DNA from: Sipunculus nudus
Lineage: Eukaryota > Annelida > Sipuncula > Golfingiida > Sipunculidae
Assembly: GCA_026874595.1 (NCBI GenBank)
Contig: CM049308.1
Span: 46,135,327-46,199,326 of the forward strand
DNA length: 64,000 nucleotides
Direction of reading: 5' to 3'
How positions within the stretch are numbered: the stretch's first letter is position 1; each line of letters opens with the position of its first letter. The position numbers and the translations under genes are program-made. The notes below the pieces were generated by a model, which saw only the letters and a list, made by a program, of their open reading frames with translations, ran no database searches and was not told where the DNA came from. Positions 48,168 to 60,003 of the stretch are shown piece by piece.

Positions 48168-48939
48168 ATGCGTATATCTATATGTGTATATAAATATATA
48201 TACTTGATTTATCACTGTGCATGTTGTATACCATGATTTTATGTCACTTATATATTATTAATTATCAATTAAAGGTTACCTCCCTAAACTCCCACAACAC
48301 TTATCAGACTGCTACTCCCTTTTTTCCTACTAGTACTGTGTAGGGAGAGAACACTCCCTGCCCGCTGTTGAAGCACTGGAAAAACCTACCTCCCCCTCCT
48401 CACTTGGGAGTTTGGGTTGGGTAGCTTGCAGCCTTTACACAGACTATGGGGCCCTGTAAAAAAACAACTCCAGATGGTGATGTACTAGGACTGTGACCAG
48501 AAAAAATTGTAGCATCCCACTCTACATGATGCTTAACCTTTGCTCTTACTGACCTCCTGTTGACCAGGGGCGAGGCATCCTGATGACTGACAGTCACCAG
48601 TTATGCCCTGACCAATCACCAGGCAGTGGGTACTTTACCCTGTCTCCCGCAGATAACATACAACTAGGCATCACTGACTGATTCGCTCTCTTTAGACCTG
48701 AGCATCAAGAAGAGTCGGTTCGTGCAGTGCACACCATCTTCGCTCGACCGGTGCAGTCCTAGGTATGTGTACTTATTATCTTAGATAACTTAGCAGTCAC
48801 CATAAAGCAGTCTTGATAATGTGTGAGTGTAGTCTCTGTATATATAACCAATACAAACTTGTTGTGGTTCTTTCAAATTTCCCTAAGTGGTATCACCCAA
48901 TACATCTACATTCCCAAATTACAGTATTTTAAGAAAATA
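47933..48939. other. Gene-free sequence downstream of env, right copy
   Basis: Counterpart of 297-1,299; contains TA/TG repeats at 48,068-48,190 and no supported gene. Confidence 0.5.
48068..48190. repeat. (TA)n / (TG)n microsatellite
   Basis: Right-copy counterpart of 432-540, with different repeat numbers. Confidence 0.95.
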
Positions 48940-49285
48940 CTACAGTATAACAACAGTACAACAGCAAATCAATACAATTACACAGTATAATAAATAAAGT
49001 GTACAGTACCTGCATACCACCACTGTCACGGCGACAAAAATTCCTTAAAAATGTATAATCAAGATGAACAGTTCACATAAATCTTCCCAGAGAATAACAG
49101 TCCAGTTCAATCACAAAATCAATTTGTTGTACTCCAAAAGTGAAGTTCTGATAGTGATCCCAAAGGCAAACCGAAGACTAATTAAAATCCGTTACAAATT
49201 CAAAGAAGTTCTGTAACTGCTGCAGTTATCGGAAAGGCCCACAACTGACTCGCACTCTTCCGTGTACGCTGGAACATTTCTCTTT
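48940..49285 (-). repeat. LTR fragment of the Gmr1-like family, right copy
   Basis: Counterpart of 1,300-1,645, offset about 47,640, similar to 35,293-35,620. Confidence 0.7.
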
Positions 49286-49816
49286 CAGGCTTCAAAATAG
49301 GTCTGATAGGATGAAAAAAGGTTGCGCCGGCTGAAAATGGCATACGGACCCTATGCATGGAGTCCCATTGGGTCCGCTTCTGCTGCTTATGAGGAATGCA
49401 TATTTCTATTTCTTTCTTTAGAAACAGTTTCCTTGCAACGTACATTTAATTAATCTTTCATGTTTTCCTCATATCAATCTATTCTTTATACGTCCAACGA
49501 TAGAATCCATGCTGTCAAATATCATCGAAAACCTGAATGCTCCTGCGTCTCATTCCGGTTCGCAATGTAAACATCATCACTGACCAGGTCTTCAAGGTAA
49601 ACAAGTACTGGGGTATGAATTTCTTGCCATGAGCAGAGCGCCACAAAATAAATGTAAACAACATTTGTACATGTCTTATTGAGACAGACACCAATTGAAA
49701 ACCTATATTTTCTTTTAACTTTTAGAATAAAAAAAAGAGCCAACATTACATATCTCCTTTATATATCTCCCCAACCCCGGTGAAAAGCCCGGTATAATGG
49801 GTTTATCATGCAGCTA

Positions 49817-49825
<9 letters not shown>

Positions 49826-49870
<45 letters not shown>
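49826..49870. repeat. (TA)n microsatellite
   Basis: Counterpart of 2,176-2,218. Confidence 0.95.
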
Positions 49871-49873
<3 letters not shown>

Positions 49874-49998
49874 AATTAATGGTATAGCCGTGTTAGTCTG
49901 TAGTCCAAGTATAGGTAGATAGAAAGAGTGACGCCTTTCAGATAGACTTATAACACGTTTAAGTAAATAAACAAGTTGGTCTAAAAGGCGTCGATCTT
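49871..49998 (-). mobile_element. Possible Penelope-like 3' terminal remnant, right copy
   Basis: Counterpart of 2,219-2,345, with the same AGACTAACACGGCTA string on the minus strand. Confidence 0.3.
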
Positions 49999-51239
49999 AT
50001 ATATATAATATATAAATATATTAACATGGCGAAAAGCAGGATAAGACAAACCATGAATTAAGTAATTGTTAACAATATAGAAGACTATGAACAACACATG
50101 CTTCGAGTCACTTGTAGGACTGATACAATAAAATGCAATTTTGTCCTGTAAATATATAGTAAAAGTTAAAAGAAAATGTTTAACTATGTGTTCATTGTAA
50201 GAGTTTAAAATGCAATCAAAAGGTGACCGTTGCAACATAAAAGGGCATAACTTTAAAATACATCAACATGAACAAATTGCATTAATAAAAGTATATATTA
50301 CTGTACATTACAATGTTTTTTTTAGCAATGACGAAGAGGAAGAAAATGAGCCATGGTTTGTGAAGAAAGGACCAATATTGACAAAGTTATGATCGAAATA
50401 AGATTTTGACGTGTTTGATGACCTATACCTTAAAATTCGACCTATTAAAAATACACATACAGCTTCATGAAATCGTCCCGATATACGATATTGGTTAATA
50501 CATAGTAATACCTGCAAAACTTTGGCATGTAGAATGCTAAATATAAGACAAAAGAACAATTAGCCAGAAGGCGAAATTGAGGACAACTGTGGCTGTAGAA
50601 TGCTAATTGATCGCTAATTGAGATGATCGTAAACATTATTTGATATTTGTGATCAAAACATACACGGTTTTAATATATCTGAAAACAAAATAAGTAATAT
50701 GTTTTAGGGAGACAAGCCCTATGTATACATATAATTCAGAATAATCTTTAAAAACCTGCAAATAATAATAAGATCATACATTCTTCTCATGTTTAACAAA
50801 CGATTCATGTTTATCTCATCAGGAAGACCTAAAAAGTGTTACGTATAAAATGCGATCTCTCGAAACGAAAATACTCACATTCAAAGAAATAATGATATTC
50901 ATCTCCAATGACATCCAGACTACATATCTCGCATTATCTTTCATCATAAAAATCCCTGGGAGACGTCCTGTCGTCACTGTTAAATGGTTGTTTCCAGCTC
51001 TAAATTCGCACACTAATTGACAGAATCCAGTCGGCAAAATAGTTAAGTGTGGTTAAAAAATATTTCTTTTAAAAATATGTATGCTCTACCTATTTGTGCC
51101 TCTGAGACAAGTTTATGCCATCTTTGTTGATACTGGTCGTGGAGTTTTAGTCGAAAACACAGGTATATACCACCTAGGGTTCATAACTTGCTGGCAAGAC
51201 CATATGTTAAATAACCCCATAAATGCGGGGAACTGTCGG

Positions 51240-52540
51240 TTTTTCAGACTAATCTATGGGATTCTTTGCTACCATTGCGCATGGTCCAGCACAACGCGGC
51301 ACATCTTGCTACTTTTATGTGCTGAACGGCTATTCAGCGAAAAGTGCGCGGTAGCAAATAGCTGTCGCACAGTAGCATATGCTACCCTTGCGCATAGCTT
51401 GCCACATCGCGCAATTAGCTGCCACTGGACTTGCTACCATAAGACAGAGACCGGCTCATACGCATAAAGTGCGCGGTAGCAAATCATAACTGCGCGGTAG
51501 CAAATGGCTGTCTTTGCTACCCATGTGGCCTATGCACAGACCGCCTCATATGTGCAAAGTACGCGGTAGCAAATCAGACCTGCGCGCTAGCAGGTGGCTG
51601 TCATTGCTATCATGGCGGCTATGGTCGCAAAATCTGCTTCTATTGACGTAGTACAAGTCTTTGCTGCCAGAGGTCGCTCGGACAGGACCACTCAAAGCGA
51701 CATGCGCGGTAGCAATTAATTGTCGCAAAGTAGCAAACAGATCTGCTCAGTAGCAAAGGCCATGGGTCATATAAAGCTGCAATCGTAATGCGCAATGTGC
51801 GCGGCAAACAGACCTGCGCGGTAGCAAGTTGCTGTCAGCTCCTATGCATGGGGACTATGTCTTTGCGATCGCAAAATCTGCTACTGTTAACGTAGTGCAA
51901 GTCTTTGCTGTCAGAGGTCGCTCGGACACGACAACTCAAAGCAATATGCGCGGTAGCAATTAACTGTTGCAAAGAGCAAACAGATCTGCGCGGTAGCAAA
52001 TGCTACGGGTCATATTCAGCTGCGATCGCAATGCGCAATGAGCGCGGTCGCCAGTTGCTGTTACCTGCTACCTTGGGGACTATGAATTTGCATTCGCAAA
52101 ATCTGCTATTGTTGACGTAGTGCAATTCTTTGCTGCCAGAGGTCGCTCGATAAGACCTCACAGACCAATATGCGCCGTAGCAATTAACTGTCGCAAAGCA
52201 GCAAACAGTCTAGATTTGCGCGGTAGCAAGTGCCATGGACCATATTATGCTGCGATTGCAATGCGCAATGTGCGCGGTAGCAAATCAGATCTTCGCGGTA
52301 TCGAGAACCCCGTGGAGGCTATCTATTGCGATCGAAACTTTTACTGGTATCGTTTCAGTGCAAGTCTCTGTAGCCATAGGTCGCCCGGATAGGCCTGCGA
52401 CAAACTTTGCATTAGGCGTGTAAGGAATTAGTAGTCGAAGAGTAACACATTGACCTGCGCAGTAGCAGGTGTAATGGGCCATATTAACTAACGACAGCAA
52501 AGCGCGGTAGCAAAACACACCTGCGAGATAGCAAGTGCTT
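51240..52540. repeat. GC-rich tandem field on GCGCGGTAGCAA, right copy
   Basis: Counterpart of 3,850-5,150. Units differ by point changes and small indels; for example the phrase GGGGACTATG is present at 51,849 but missing from the left counterpart. Confidence 0.75.
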
Positions 52541-53262
52541 GTGACTTACTAATCATAGCCATAATTCTGGAATAATATATGCTTCATTTCATTCAGGTTT
52601 TTTTTTCAAATAATCACTAATGATATATTAACATTTAATTTAAAAACACTTGTTCCAAACCTTTGTCGCCCTTCTCTTACAAAATCTGCATGGTTTGAAC
52701 ATATTTATATAAACAGGATTACAAAGTAGCCATTGGCTAATAGACAGGCTATCCTGTAAACATTTAAAACACATGTTAACAATGACGGTAACAACATATA
52801 TACATTTAAGCATAAGTTGACATTTAAGCATAAGGTGATATATAAGCACGTAATTCAATATATACAACATAATATAGGCGACAAATAATCTTACAGAATG
52901 ACCTAACATAAACAGACGTGAAAACAATATATGCAGTATAACCGTTAACTATATACTGCATTAGTAGCGGGTTCATATGGAGCCCCTAAAGTGACAAACG
53001 TAATATTTTTTTCTGGGTAAATATCGCGTTCCCTCGCGACCATTTTGTAAAATGTGAGAAGTATTTGGAAATCTCTCCTCAAGGAGAGTTGAGGCCAATG
53101 CAGCTCATCGTACATTTTGTTTGAGCTTGTTGTGATAAAAACGCCGGTGCTGATACTTTCTGGATGCTTTCTAATTTTTTACTTTGTTTCGCTGTGCAGC
53201 TGTTAAATACTTGTGACCTGTATTCTAAAACCGGAAGAACCATTGATTTGTACACCCGTAAG

Positions 53263-54107
53263 CAGGGGCGTAGCTAGGATTGAGGGAGGGAAGGGGGCCA
53301 TGATCAATGGCGGATCCCGAAATTCGAAAACGGGGGGTGGGGGGGGGGGGTAGGGGCGCTAATATGCATGTAATGGTACTATGAAAACTGTTATATATAC
53401 AAGTATATATATGTATATGTATATGTAAAATATATTTTTTTGTTTATTTTCAATTATGAACCATCCTTTCATTATGGTTAGTTACAGGTACATGGGGAGG
53501 GTATGTGAAGGGGTATCCCCCTCCCATATTGGGAAATTTTTTAATATACAATGTTAAAAGGACATTTTGAAGCAATTTTTAAAATGTCTTTGCGTTATGT
53601 AGTCAAACTGTAGAGAAGTTCAATATTTATTATTTATATTTCTTCAAAATTAGGATATAATATTTCAGTCGTTTTCAAACAAGTCAATGGCACAAAGGCG
53701 CAATAACTGATAAGTTGAAATCTTATGGTAAACTTTGCATTTTACCGGGTTCCGTGGTCTCGACAGCACACAGGACTCCTCAGAGCACAGATCGCGAGGT
53801 CGAGTACCGGTATCACCAGAGGAGCCGTAAGATTGTTCCCGGTCGACCCCAACCAGGGCCTGGTGCTCGATCGATCTGCAGTTGTTCTGCAGCTGTTCAT
53901 AAATATCCTAATACTCAACTAACAAATTTGTAAGAAATAAACTGCAGATAACTTAAATAAAGTCTAATTCCGTATTAATAATACGAAATATGAAAAACGA
54001 AAATTAATCACGAAAATAGGGAATTAGATAAAATGAGAGATATTGCAGCTCAACGGGGGCAGCGCGCCGAAGGCGCCCCCTCTGGATCCTCGATTGATAG
54101 CAAAGGC

Positions 54108-54172
<65 letters not shown>

Positions 54173-54279
54173 TATTAGATTAAGTGAAATTCAGAAAAGG
54201 ACGGCGAGTACTGGATGCGACCGGGGGTGGCATGGCCCCCTGCGCCCCCACCCCCCCCCCCCCCTTGGCTACGCCCCTG
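53263..54279. mobile_element. Non-autonomous inverted-repeat DNA transposon, right copy
   Basis: Same ends CAGGGGCGTAGC and GCTACGCCCCTG and the same flanking CGTAAG repeat (53,257-53,262 and 54,280-54,285) as 5,859-6,906, with a longer internal (TA)n run at 54,110-54,169. Confidence 0.8.
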
Positions 54280-54509
54280 CGTAAGTATTTTCATAGACAT
54301 CTTGAAAATAATATATAATAAAATGGTAATTTTTTTTGGAAGCTGTAAGACATAAATTATTTATATGTTCGGATCATGACAAGTTTTTAGAAAGTCTCCC
54401 CGACGTGTTTTTCGCTGGTAAGTCGGTCAGTTTGACGTCATCAAAATGCAGCAGTGGATGAGTATTGTACGATCTTTTACTTGAAAAAACATATAACTTT
54501 AGTTTTTGT

Positions 54510-55420
54510 TAAACCATTTACTGGAGTTTTTCATGTCCCAAGGCTTAGGGTCACCCGTATCCAGGATATACCATATATCAATAGTGACAGACACTTACTG
54601 GAGTTTACACTAACTGGTATTTTTCAGGTCTTGGATATATCATATATTTATAGTGACAAATACTTACTGCAGTATTTCATGTCCAAAGGGTTAAGGTAAC
54701 TTGTATTATGGATATAGCATATATCGATAGTGACAACACTTACCGGAGTATTTCATGTCCTAAGGGTTAGGGTAACCCGTTTCCCAGATATAGCATATAT
54801 TAATAGTTACCATCACTTACCTCTAGTCTTTCATGCTCGAACGGTAAAGGTAGCCCGTATCCCGGATAAAGCATATGTTTAAAGTGACTAACACTTACTG
54901 GAGTATTTCATGCTCGAAGAGTAAAGGTAACCCGTATCCTGGATATAGCATATATTAATAATAGTAAACACTTACTGAAGAATTTCATGTCTAAGTGTTA
55001 AGGTATTCGTATACCGAACATAGCAAATACTAATAGTGACAAACACTTACAGATGTATTTCATGCGCGATGTATTTCATGCCCGAGGGGATACAGTAACC
55101 CGTATCCTCGATATAGCATATAGTAATAGTGACAAACATTTACTGAAGTATTTCATGTCGGAAGGCTTAGGGTCGTCCGTATCCAGGATATACCATATAT
55201 TAATAGTGAAAACTATTATTGGAGTATTTCATGCCCGAAGGGTTACGGTAACCCGTGTCCCGGATATACAATATATTAATATTGACAAATATTTATTGGA
55301 GTATTTCATGTCAGAAGGTTTAGGGAACTCGTTTCCGTGATATACCATATATTAATAGTGACAAATATTTATTGGAGTATTTCATGTCAGAAGGTTTAGG
55401 GAACTCGTATCCGTGATACC
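54510..55420. repeat. 76-bp satellite, short right copy
   Basis: About twelve units, nearly all of the diverged type; only about two to three units of the homogenised variant occur at the end (55,300-55,420). The array then stops abruptly at unrelated sequence. Confidence 0.9.
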
Positions 55421-55499
55421 CCATTTAATACATCTAGTCATCTATTACCTAAGTATGCCGCTTTCTTTGCTCTTAATTATTTTTTTTATCAGTGTTAAA

Positions 55500-55833
55500 C
55501 ATTGAAACATTAACTGTAACTGTTTAAAATTGGAAAATACAAAAGTAATCAATGTAATCATATCTTATTGTCATGATTATGATTACATTTGGAGAGTAAT
55601 TGATTACAATTACAATAACTTTCTTTTTAAAATGAATATAATTGATTACAATTACGATTACTTTAAAAAATGTAATTTGTTACAATTACTGATTACGATT
55701 ATCCAATGTCTGCCTCTCACCCATATCTATACACATGTAATGCTTGATAAAGATCTGTGACATATTTTTTTTAGTTATCTAGCTCTCAAGTTTTTTCTTC
55801 ACCGGTGGAAATTAATTGTTTGAATAATAAACA
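55500..55833. repeat. GATTACAATTA-rich stretch
   Basis: Within 55,540-55,705 the strings GTAATC, GATTACAATTAC and their reverse complements recur about ten times in both orientations. Such clustered subterminal motifs are common in hAT-type non-autonomous elements, but no ends were found. Confidence 0.4.
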
Positions 55834-56350
55834 TACTTATTAAGGGTCCCATAATAAAGGGCTCATGTGCGTCTGTATCTAAGGGGCTTTATTATACTCT
55901 GGCATTGTCCAATAATTAGTGACTTAATCTTTTAACTAATAAGATTGTCATACTTAATAATCAACATACTTAGGGTCCAAGAATTAAGGGCTTTTGTATG
56001 TCTGCATGTATAAAAGAGGCTTTATTATACCATGGTATTGTCTAATAATTAGGGGCTTAATCTAATGACAAGTAGGACTATCATACATACTTAGGGTCCA
56101 AGAATTAAGGGATTTTGTATGTCTGCATGTTTAAAGGGGCTTTATTATACTGTGGTATTGTCTAATAATTATGGGCTGAATCTAATAACAAGTAGGACCA
56201 TCAAACTGGATAATCAACATACACGGGGTCCAAGAATTAAGGGCCTTTGTGCATTTGTATCTAAAGGGCTTTATTATACCCTGGCACTGTCCAATAATTA
56301 GGGGCTTAATCTAATATAAAGTAAGACAATCATACTGAATGATCAACATA
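55834..56350. repeat. About 120-135-bp tandem repeat, four units
   Basis: Units start with CTTAGGGTCCAAGAATTAAGGG (or a variant) at about 55,838, 55,968, 56,091 and 56,222. Each contains GGGCTTTATTATAC and TCTAATAATTAGGGGCTTAATCT-like phrases. Confidence 0.8.
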
Positions 56351-56404
56351 ATATTACATTGGCGGCGAAACTAAATTTTCATTGGGGGGGGGCCCAATAG
56401 TAGA

Positions 56405-56466
<62 letters not shown>

Positions 56467-57219
56467 CACACATATTTATACATATATATATTAGTTGTAT
56501 ATATATATATTTATACATATATATATATATATTAATATAAATATCTATATTAATACATAGGTACATAGGGGTAATATGAGCATACGGGATATATGAGCAC
56601 CCCGGGATAAAAAATTTTGAAAGCGTCAACGTGCTGCCCTCTGTTGTTTTTGTGTGGCAAACGCCCAGACAAGGTCGATGGAAGCAAAGGCCGAGGCGCT
56701 TTAAGACTTGCTAATGAAATTTCCATTGAAACAAATTTAAGCCCATTTTGTTAAATTGTTGATTTATATTGAAAGCTTCAATTTGCACATAAGATGCATT
56801 ACAACTGAAATATACAATATTAACCCTTATTGCTTGTTTTAAAGGGTAATAGTGGAGGTATATATTGTAACATGATTTAACTTTCACATAAATGTGAAAC
56901 GTGTCGCTTTGGGGAACATGAGCATACATGCCATGGGGTAATATGAGCATATGACTTAGTGGGTGCCCATATTTCCCTTGCAACAGGAAAAAGCAGGAAA
57001 AGGTAATTTACATGCAAACAAAGGGTAGGAAACTGTTAAATTAGGTTGAATACTTATGCTTAAGATAAATATTTAAGTTCAGATATACATAAGGCATCGT
57101 TTATTTCACAGTCGCTTAAATTATTAATTTAAGGGAGTTTAAAAAACGATAAAGCTCAGGAGAAATAGAATGTCTGTTAGAGACACAATCTGTGGTGAAT
57201 TATAACCTCTATTTTGTGG

Positions 57220-57269
<50 letters not shown>

Positions 57270-58333
57270 CCTTAAGTGCAGAGTTCCGTCCATTTCATGT
57301 CACCTGTCACACATCAGGATTCTTGTAGTGACTGAGTGGGTATGAAATATGTTTATAGGGGGCGGTGGAAATAAAGGTAAGGTCCCTGGTACTTTAATGA
57401 GGGATTGTGTGTGACCAGCTAAAACAGTAACTGTATCTGGAAAAGACGTATGTTAAATGTCAAAACAAGTGGCCCATGGGATATGACGCTCAGCTGATAT
57501 GACATACAGTTGATCGACGCCTGCATTAATTACTGATGTTATGATCTGGTTAAAATGATTTGATAAAGACCATGAACATATGGGTAGAATGACTTCTATA
57601 GTAATCAGAATCATAATTTTTGTCCATCGTCCTCGATAAATAGGTGACAGTGACCTTAGTTAGGGTTTCCAAGAAGATTTTAATAGGACCTCCATAGATG
57701 TCAAATTTAAAAAATAAAGGTGCAAGGGTAAAGTAATGTGCCTTGCCAGACTGTCTTGATGCTTAAAATCATGTTTTCGACCGGTAATTCGAAAATACAT
57801 AGGTCAATGTGACTTAATTTCATTTTCCAAAGTAGATTTGCTTAGTACTTCCCTGGATGCACAGTTAAAAGTTTCTAGGTCTTACGGTTACGGATCACGG
57901 TTATTTACACACAGGTCGTCATTTCAAGATAAGATTCAAATGGAAAATCAGTTCTTTCAAATACATCAGCATATTATAAATATTGATATATTGTCATATA
58001 ATTCTATATAGCACCGGTACACCAGATGTCTGAAATGCACTGAACCCACTTCGTACTCTACCTGTGGAAAGGGAATCCTCAGAAAATGCACGTATACTTT
58101 CATCTGTATAAAAGATTTGAGAAATAAATACTACATATATAAGTTTATGTAGGCCTAAATGTGCGTTAGTTATATTTCTTATACGTTCCTTTTTTTTGGG
58201 TGCATTTTATTTTTACGAAGTGCATATATATACCTCATCAATGGCGTAAATTTTTCTCCAAGAGTTGGTAGGGGGGGCACTATATGGGCAACCTTTTATT
58301 GTTTGTGTGACACATTGACAACATATTACAACA

Positions 58334-58339
<6 letters not shown>
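56351..58339. other. Gene-free stretch with TA microsatellites
   Basis: TA-rich tracts lie at 56,408-56,530 and 57,227-57,267. No ORF with recognisable content. An AT-rich unique region with no assigned function. Confidence 0.55.

Positions 58340-58388
<49 letters not shown>
58340..58388. repeat. (CA)n(TA)n microsatellite
   Basis: A CA run followed by a TA run directly next to the Penelope-like element end. Confidence 0.95.
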
Positions 58389-58389
<1 letters not shown>

Positions 58390-58421
58390 ATTATACAAAA
58401 TGAAGACGAGTCAAGTATTTT

Positions 58422-58486
58422 CAGACATTTTATTACTACGTAGTTTCGTGCAAGATGTTGTTGCACTCGTCAGGTAATGCTGTCTG
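58422..58486 (-). ncRNA. Type I hammerhead ribozyme motif
   Basis: On the minus strand: outer stem I CAGACA (58,486-58,481) pairs with TGTCTG (58,427-58,422), with an internal loop. The core CTGACGA is at 58,473-58,467. Stem II is GTGCA/TGCAC closing a 9-nt loop (58,466-58,448), then GAAA (58,447-58,444). Stem III is the palindrome ACTACGTAGT (three pairs and a 4-nt loop in the monomer), followed by the GUA cleavage triplet. Predicted cut is between 58,434 and 58,433. One deviation is a C-A mismatch at the innermost stem I position. Hammerheads with short stem III are known at ends of Penelope-like elements, which fits the GIY-YIG remnant upstream. Confidence 0.75.
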
Positions 58487-58847
58487 GCTGAAATGGAATA
58501 GATCATACTGGTATATATGTGTTACATAGACTTACATAGATATGCGACCTTGAATGTATATATGTTACTTGCCTGCTGTGTCACTTGTAACCAAGACTGT
58601 TAAGTGTAAATGTGCGCACTGGGGCAAAGATATACCAGGGTCAGATAATGAGAGTCGGGATACAGGAGGACTGGGGTCAAAGGTCGCTCTGTGAGGGGGG
58701 CTGTAGTGAGAGCAGTTAGTGACAGTGCTTAAAGACGGCTATATGTGTATAAACATGGGGCTCTACATGTGTTTTCTTGTGGCTGTTATGAAAGAAAGAA
58801 GGAGAGAGAGAGAGAGAGAGAAATGGGAGTATCCTATAAACTTAAAT
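58487..58847 (-). other. 3' untranslated part of the Penelope-like element
   Basis: No ORF on the minus strand; it links the GIY-YIG stop codon to the hammerhead motif. A GA-rich tract lies at 58,796-58,822. Confidence 0.5.
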
Positions 58848-59180
58848 CTATGTTATGAAATTCTTAAGGAGGAATTTGTTCGCATGTCTACAGGCGGTGA
58901 CAAGTTCGTTCCGTTTATTCAGGGTGGCCAAATGGGGGTTCCAAATGATATAGTATTTTTTCCATAAGCATAGGTTACATCTGTTGGTAGCGCTGTTATA
59001 AGCCTTTGCCTGTTTCAGTATTTTCCATGTGATACTGTAGTCTACACCTTTGTCTTTCAACTGCCATATATATTTGCTAAGTTCTGTGTTAAATTTCTTA
59101 GATTTGTTCATGAAGGATGATTTGTGATTTGCATAGCGTGACTTGAATGAATTTTCTGTTAATCCTAAGTAGTTATATTA
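58848..59180 (-). pseudogene. Penelope-like element, GIY-YIG endonuclease domain (5' truncated)
   Basis: The minus-strand frame is open from just after a stop at about 59,180 to the stop at 58,848. It begins YNYLGLTENSFKSRYANHKSSF, the second half of a GIY-YIG nuclease domain, with its Arg and the following N-H-K-S. It continues with NTELSKYIWQLKD, YSITWKIL, the Cys pair CNLC and the end CRHANKFLL, the typical C-terminus of Penelope-like proteins. The RT domain and the first half of the nuclease are missing. The stop codon is probably the natural one, as the frame ends at the family's usual end. Confidence 0.82.
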
Positions 59181-59216
59181 TAGTTGAATGAGGAGCAAAA
59201 AAATGCAGGGAAACCG

Positions 59217-59375
59217 ACCAAGGTCAAGGGCAAGGTCACAGAGTACGAACAGGTGGTAAGTCACCAGAGGGTATATAGAGGGAGCCTGCCCAAGGTCAAG
59301 GTCGGGGGTCATAGGGTACGAACAGGTGGTGAGTCACGAGGGGGTTATAAAGAGAGAGCCCGCCCAAGGTCAAGG
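59217..59375 (+). promoter_or_regulatory. 73-bp tandem repeat with AGGTCA half-sites and TATA-like boxes
   Basis: Two units of 73 bp. AGGTCA occurs at 59,221, 59,233, 59,293 and 59,367, with AGGTCG at 59,299 and GGGTCA at 59,306; several are preceded by TCA or CA, giving extended half-sites of the nuclear-receptor type. Each unit has a TATA-like box (TATATAG at 59,272, TTATAAAG at 59,344) about 30 bp after GTACGAACAGGTGGT. This looks like a duplicated enhancer-promoter module at the left edge of the virus-like gene block. Function is inferred. Confidence 0.45.
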
Positions 59376-59783
59376 CCGTGCCCTAGATGGGATTGCATCA
59401 CGCAGTGTGGTCCGTATATGGGTCACACTGTCCAAGCAGGCCCTGAGGTGTGTGTGTGTGTGTGTCGAGGGTGATGTGCGTGTGTGGAAGGTGGAATTAA
59501 AATGATGGGTAGAGTTAGAAAAGCATGGGATCATGAAAAGGCTTGCTTACCTAGTGACAGAGATATGTGTTAATGATTCCAGATGGCAAAGCTATTAAGG
59601 TCAGACACTGTCTATGTAAGCAAAGTCGATATATGGGTCGGGGTGAGAAACTGGGACGGCATTGCTGATGGAGATTCAAGCGGGATGCTTGGGTGAGTGG
59701 TAAACTCATTAACTCCCAGCGATTTGTTTTTGTGGCTTGGAGTCCAAAGTCCAAAGTCAGGACCGGTTGTGTGTAGTAAATAA

Positions 59784-59839
<56 letters not shown>

Positions 59840-60003
59840 CAGTATTTAGCTGAGGGAAGCTTCATGGTGGCATCCGTGTGTGAACCGAGTAATGGACTTA
59901 CCTTTACCACTATTGGTGATCGTGACATGCATCTGGTCATTTCTGCTACCGTGACGTTGGTTGTGTGAATTGCTTGAGCATACGATCAACGTAAAATAAC
60001 AAT
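59376..60003. other. Leader region of the virus-like block
   Basis: It contains a (TA)n tract at 59,789-59,834 whose end forms TATAAAA (59,831-59,837). About 33 bp downstream, at 59,864, is a possible start TTCATGG. A 34-codon ORF (59,864-59,968) precedes the first larger gene and could be an upstream ORF. No other gene was recognised. Confidence 0.4.

Larger units (their letters stand above)
47637..55420. repeat. Right copy of the large segmental duplication
   Basis: Colinear with 1-about 8,000. Small differences are spread throughout, for example TCTTCA inserted near 49,590 relative to 1,948 and about 40 bp missing near 53,425. Homology ends inside the 76-bp satellite at about 55,420. Confidence 0.93.
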
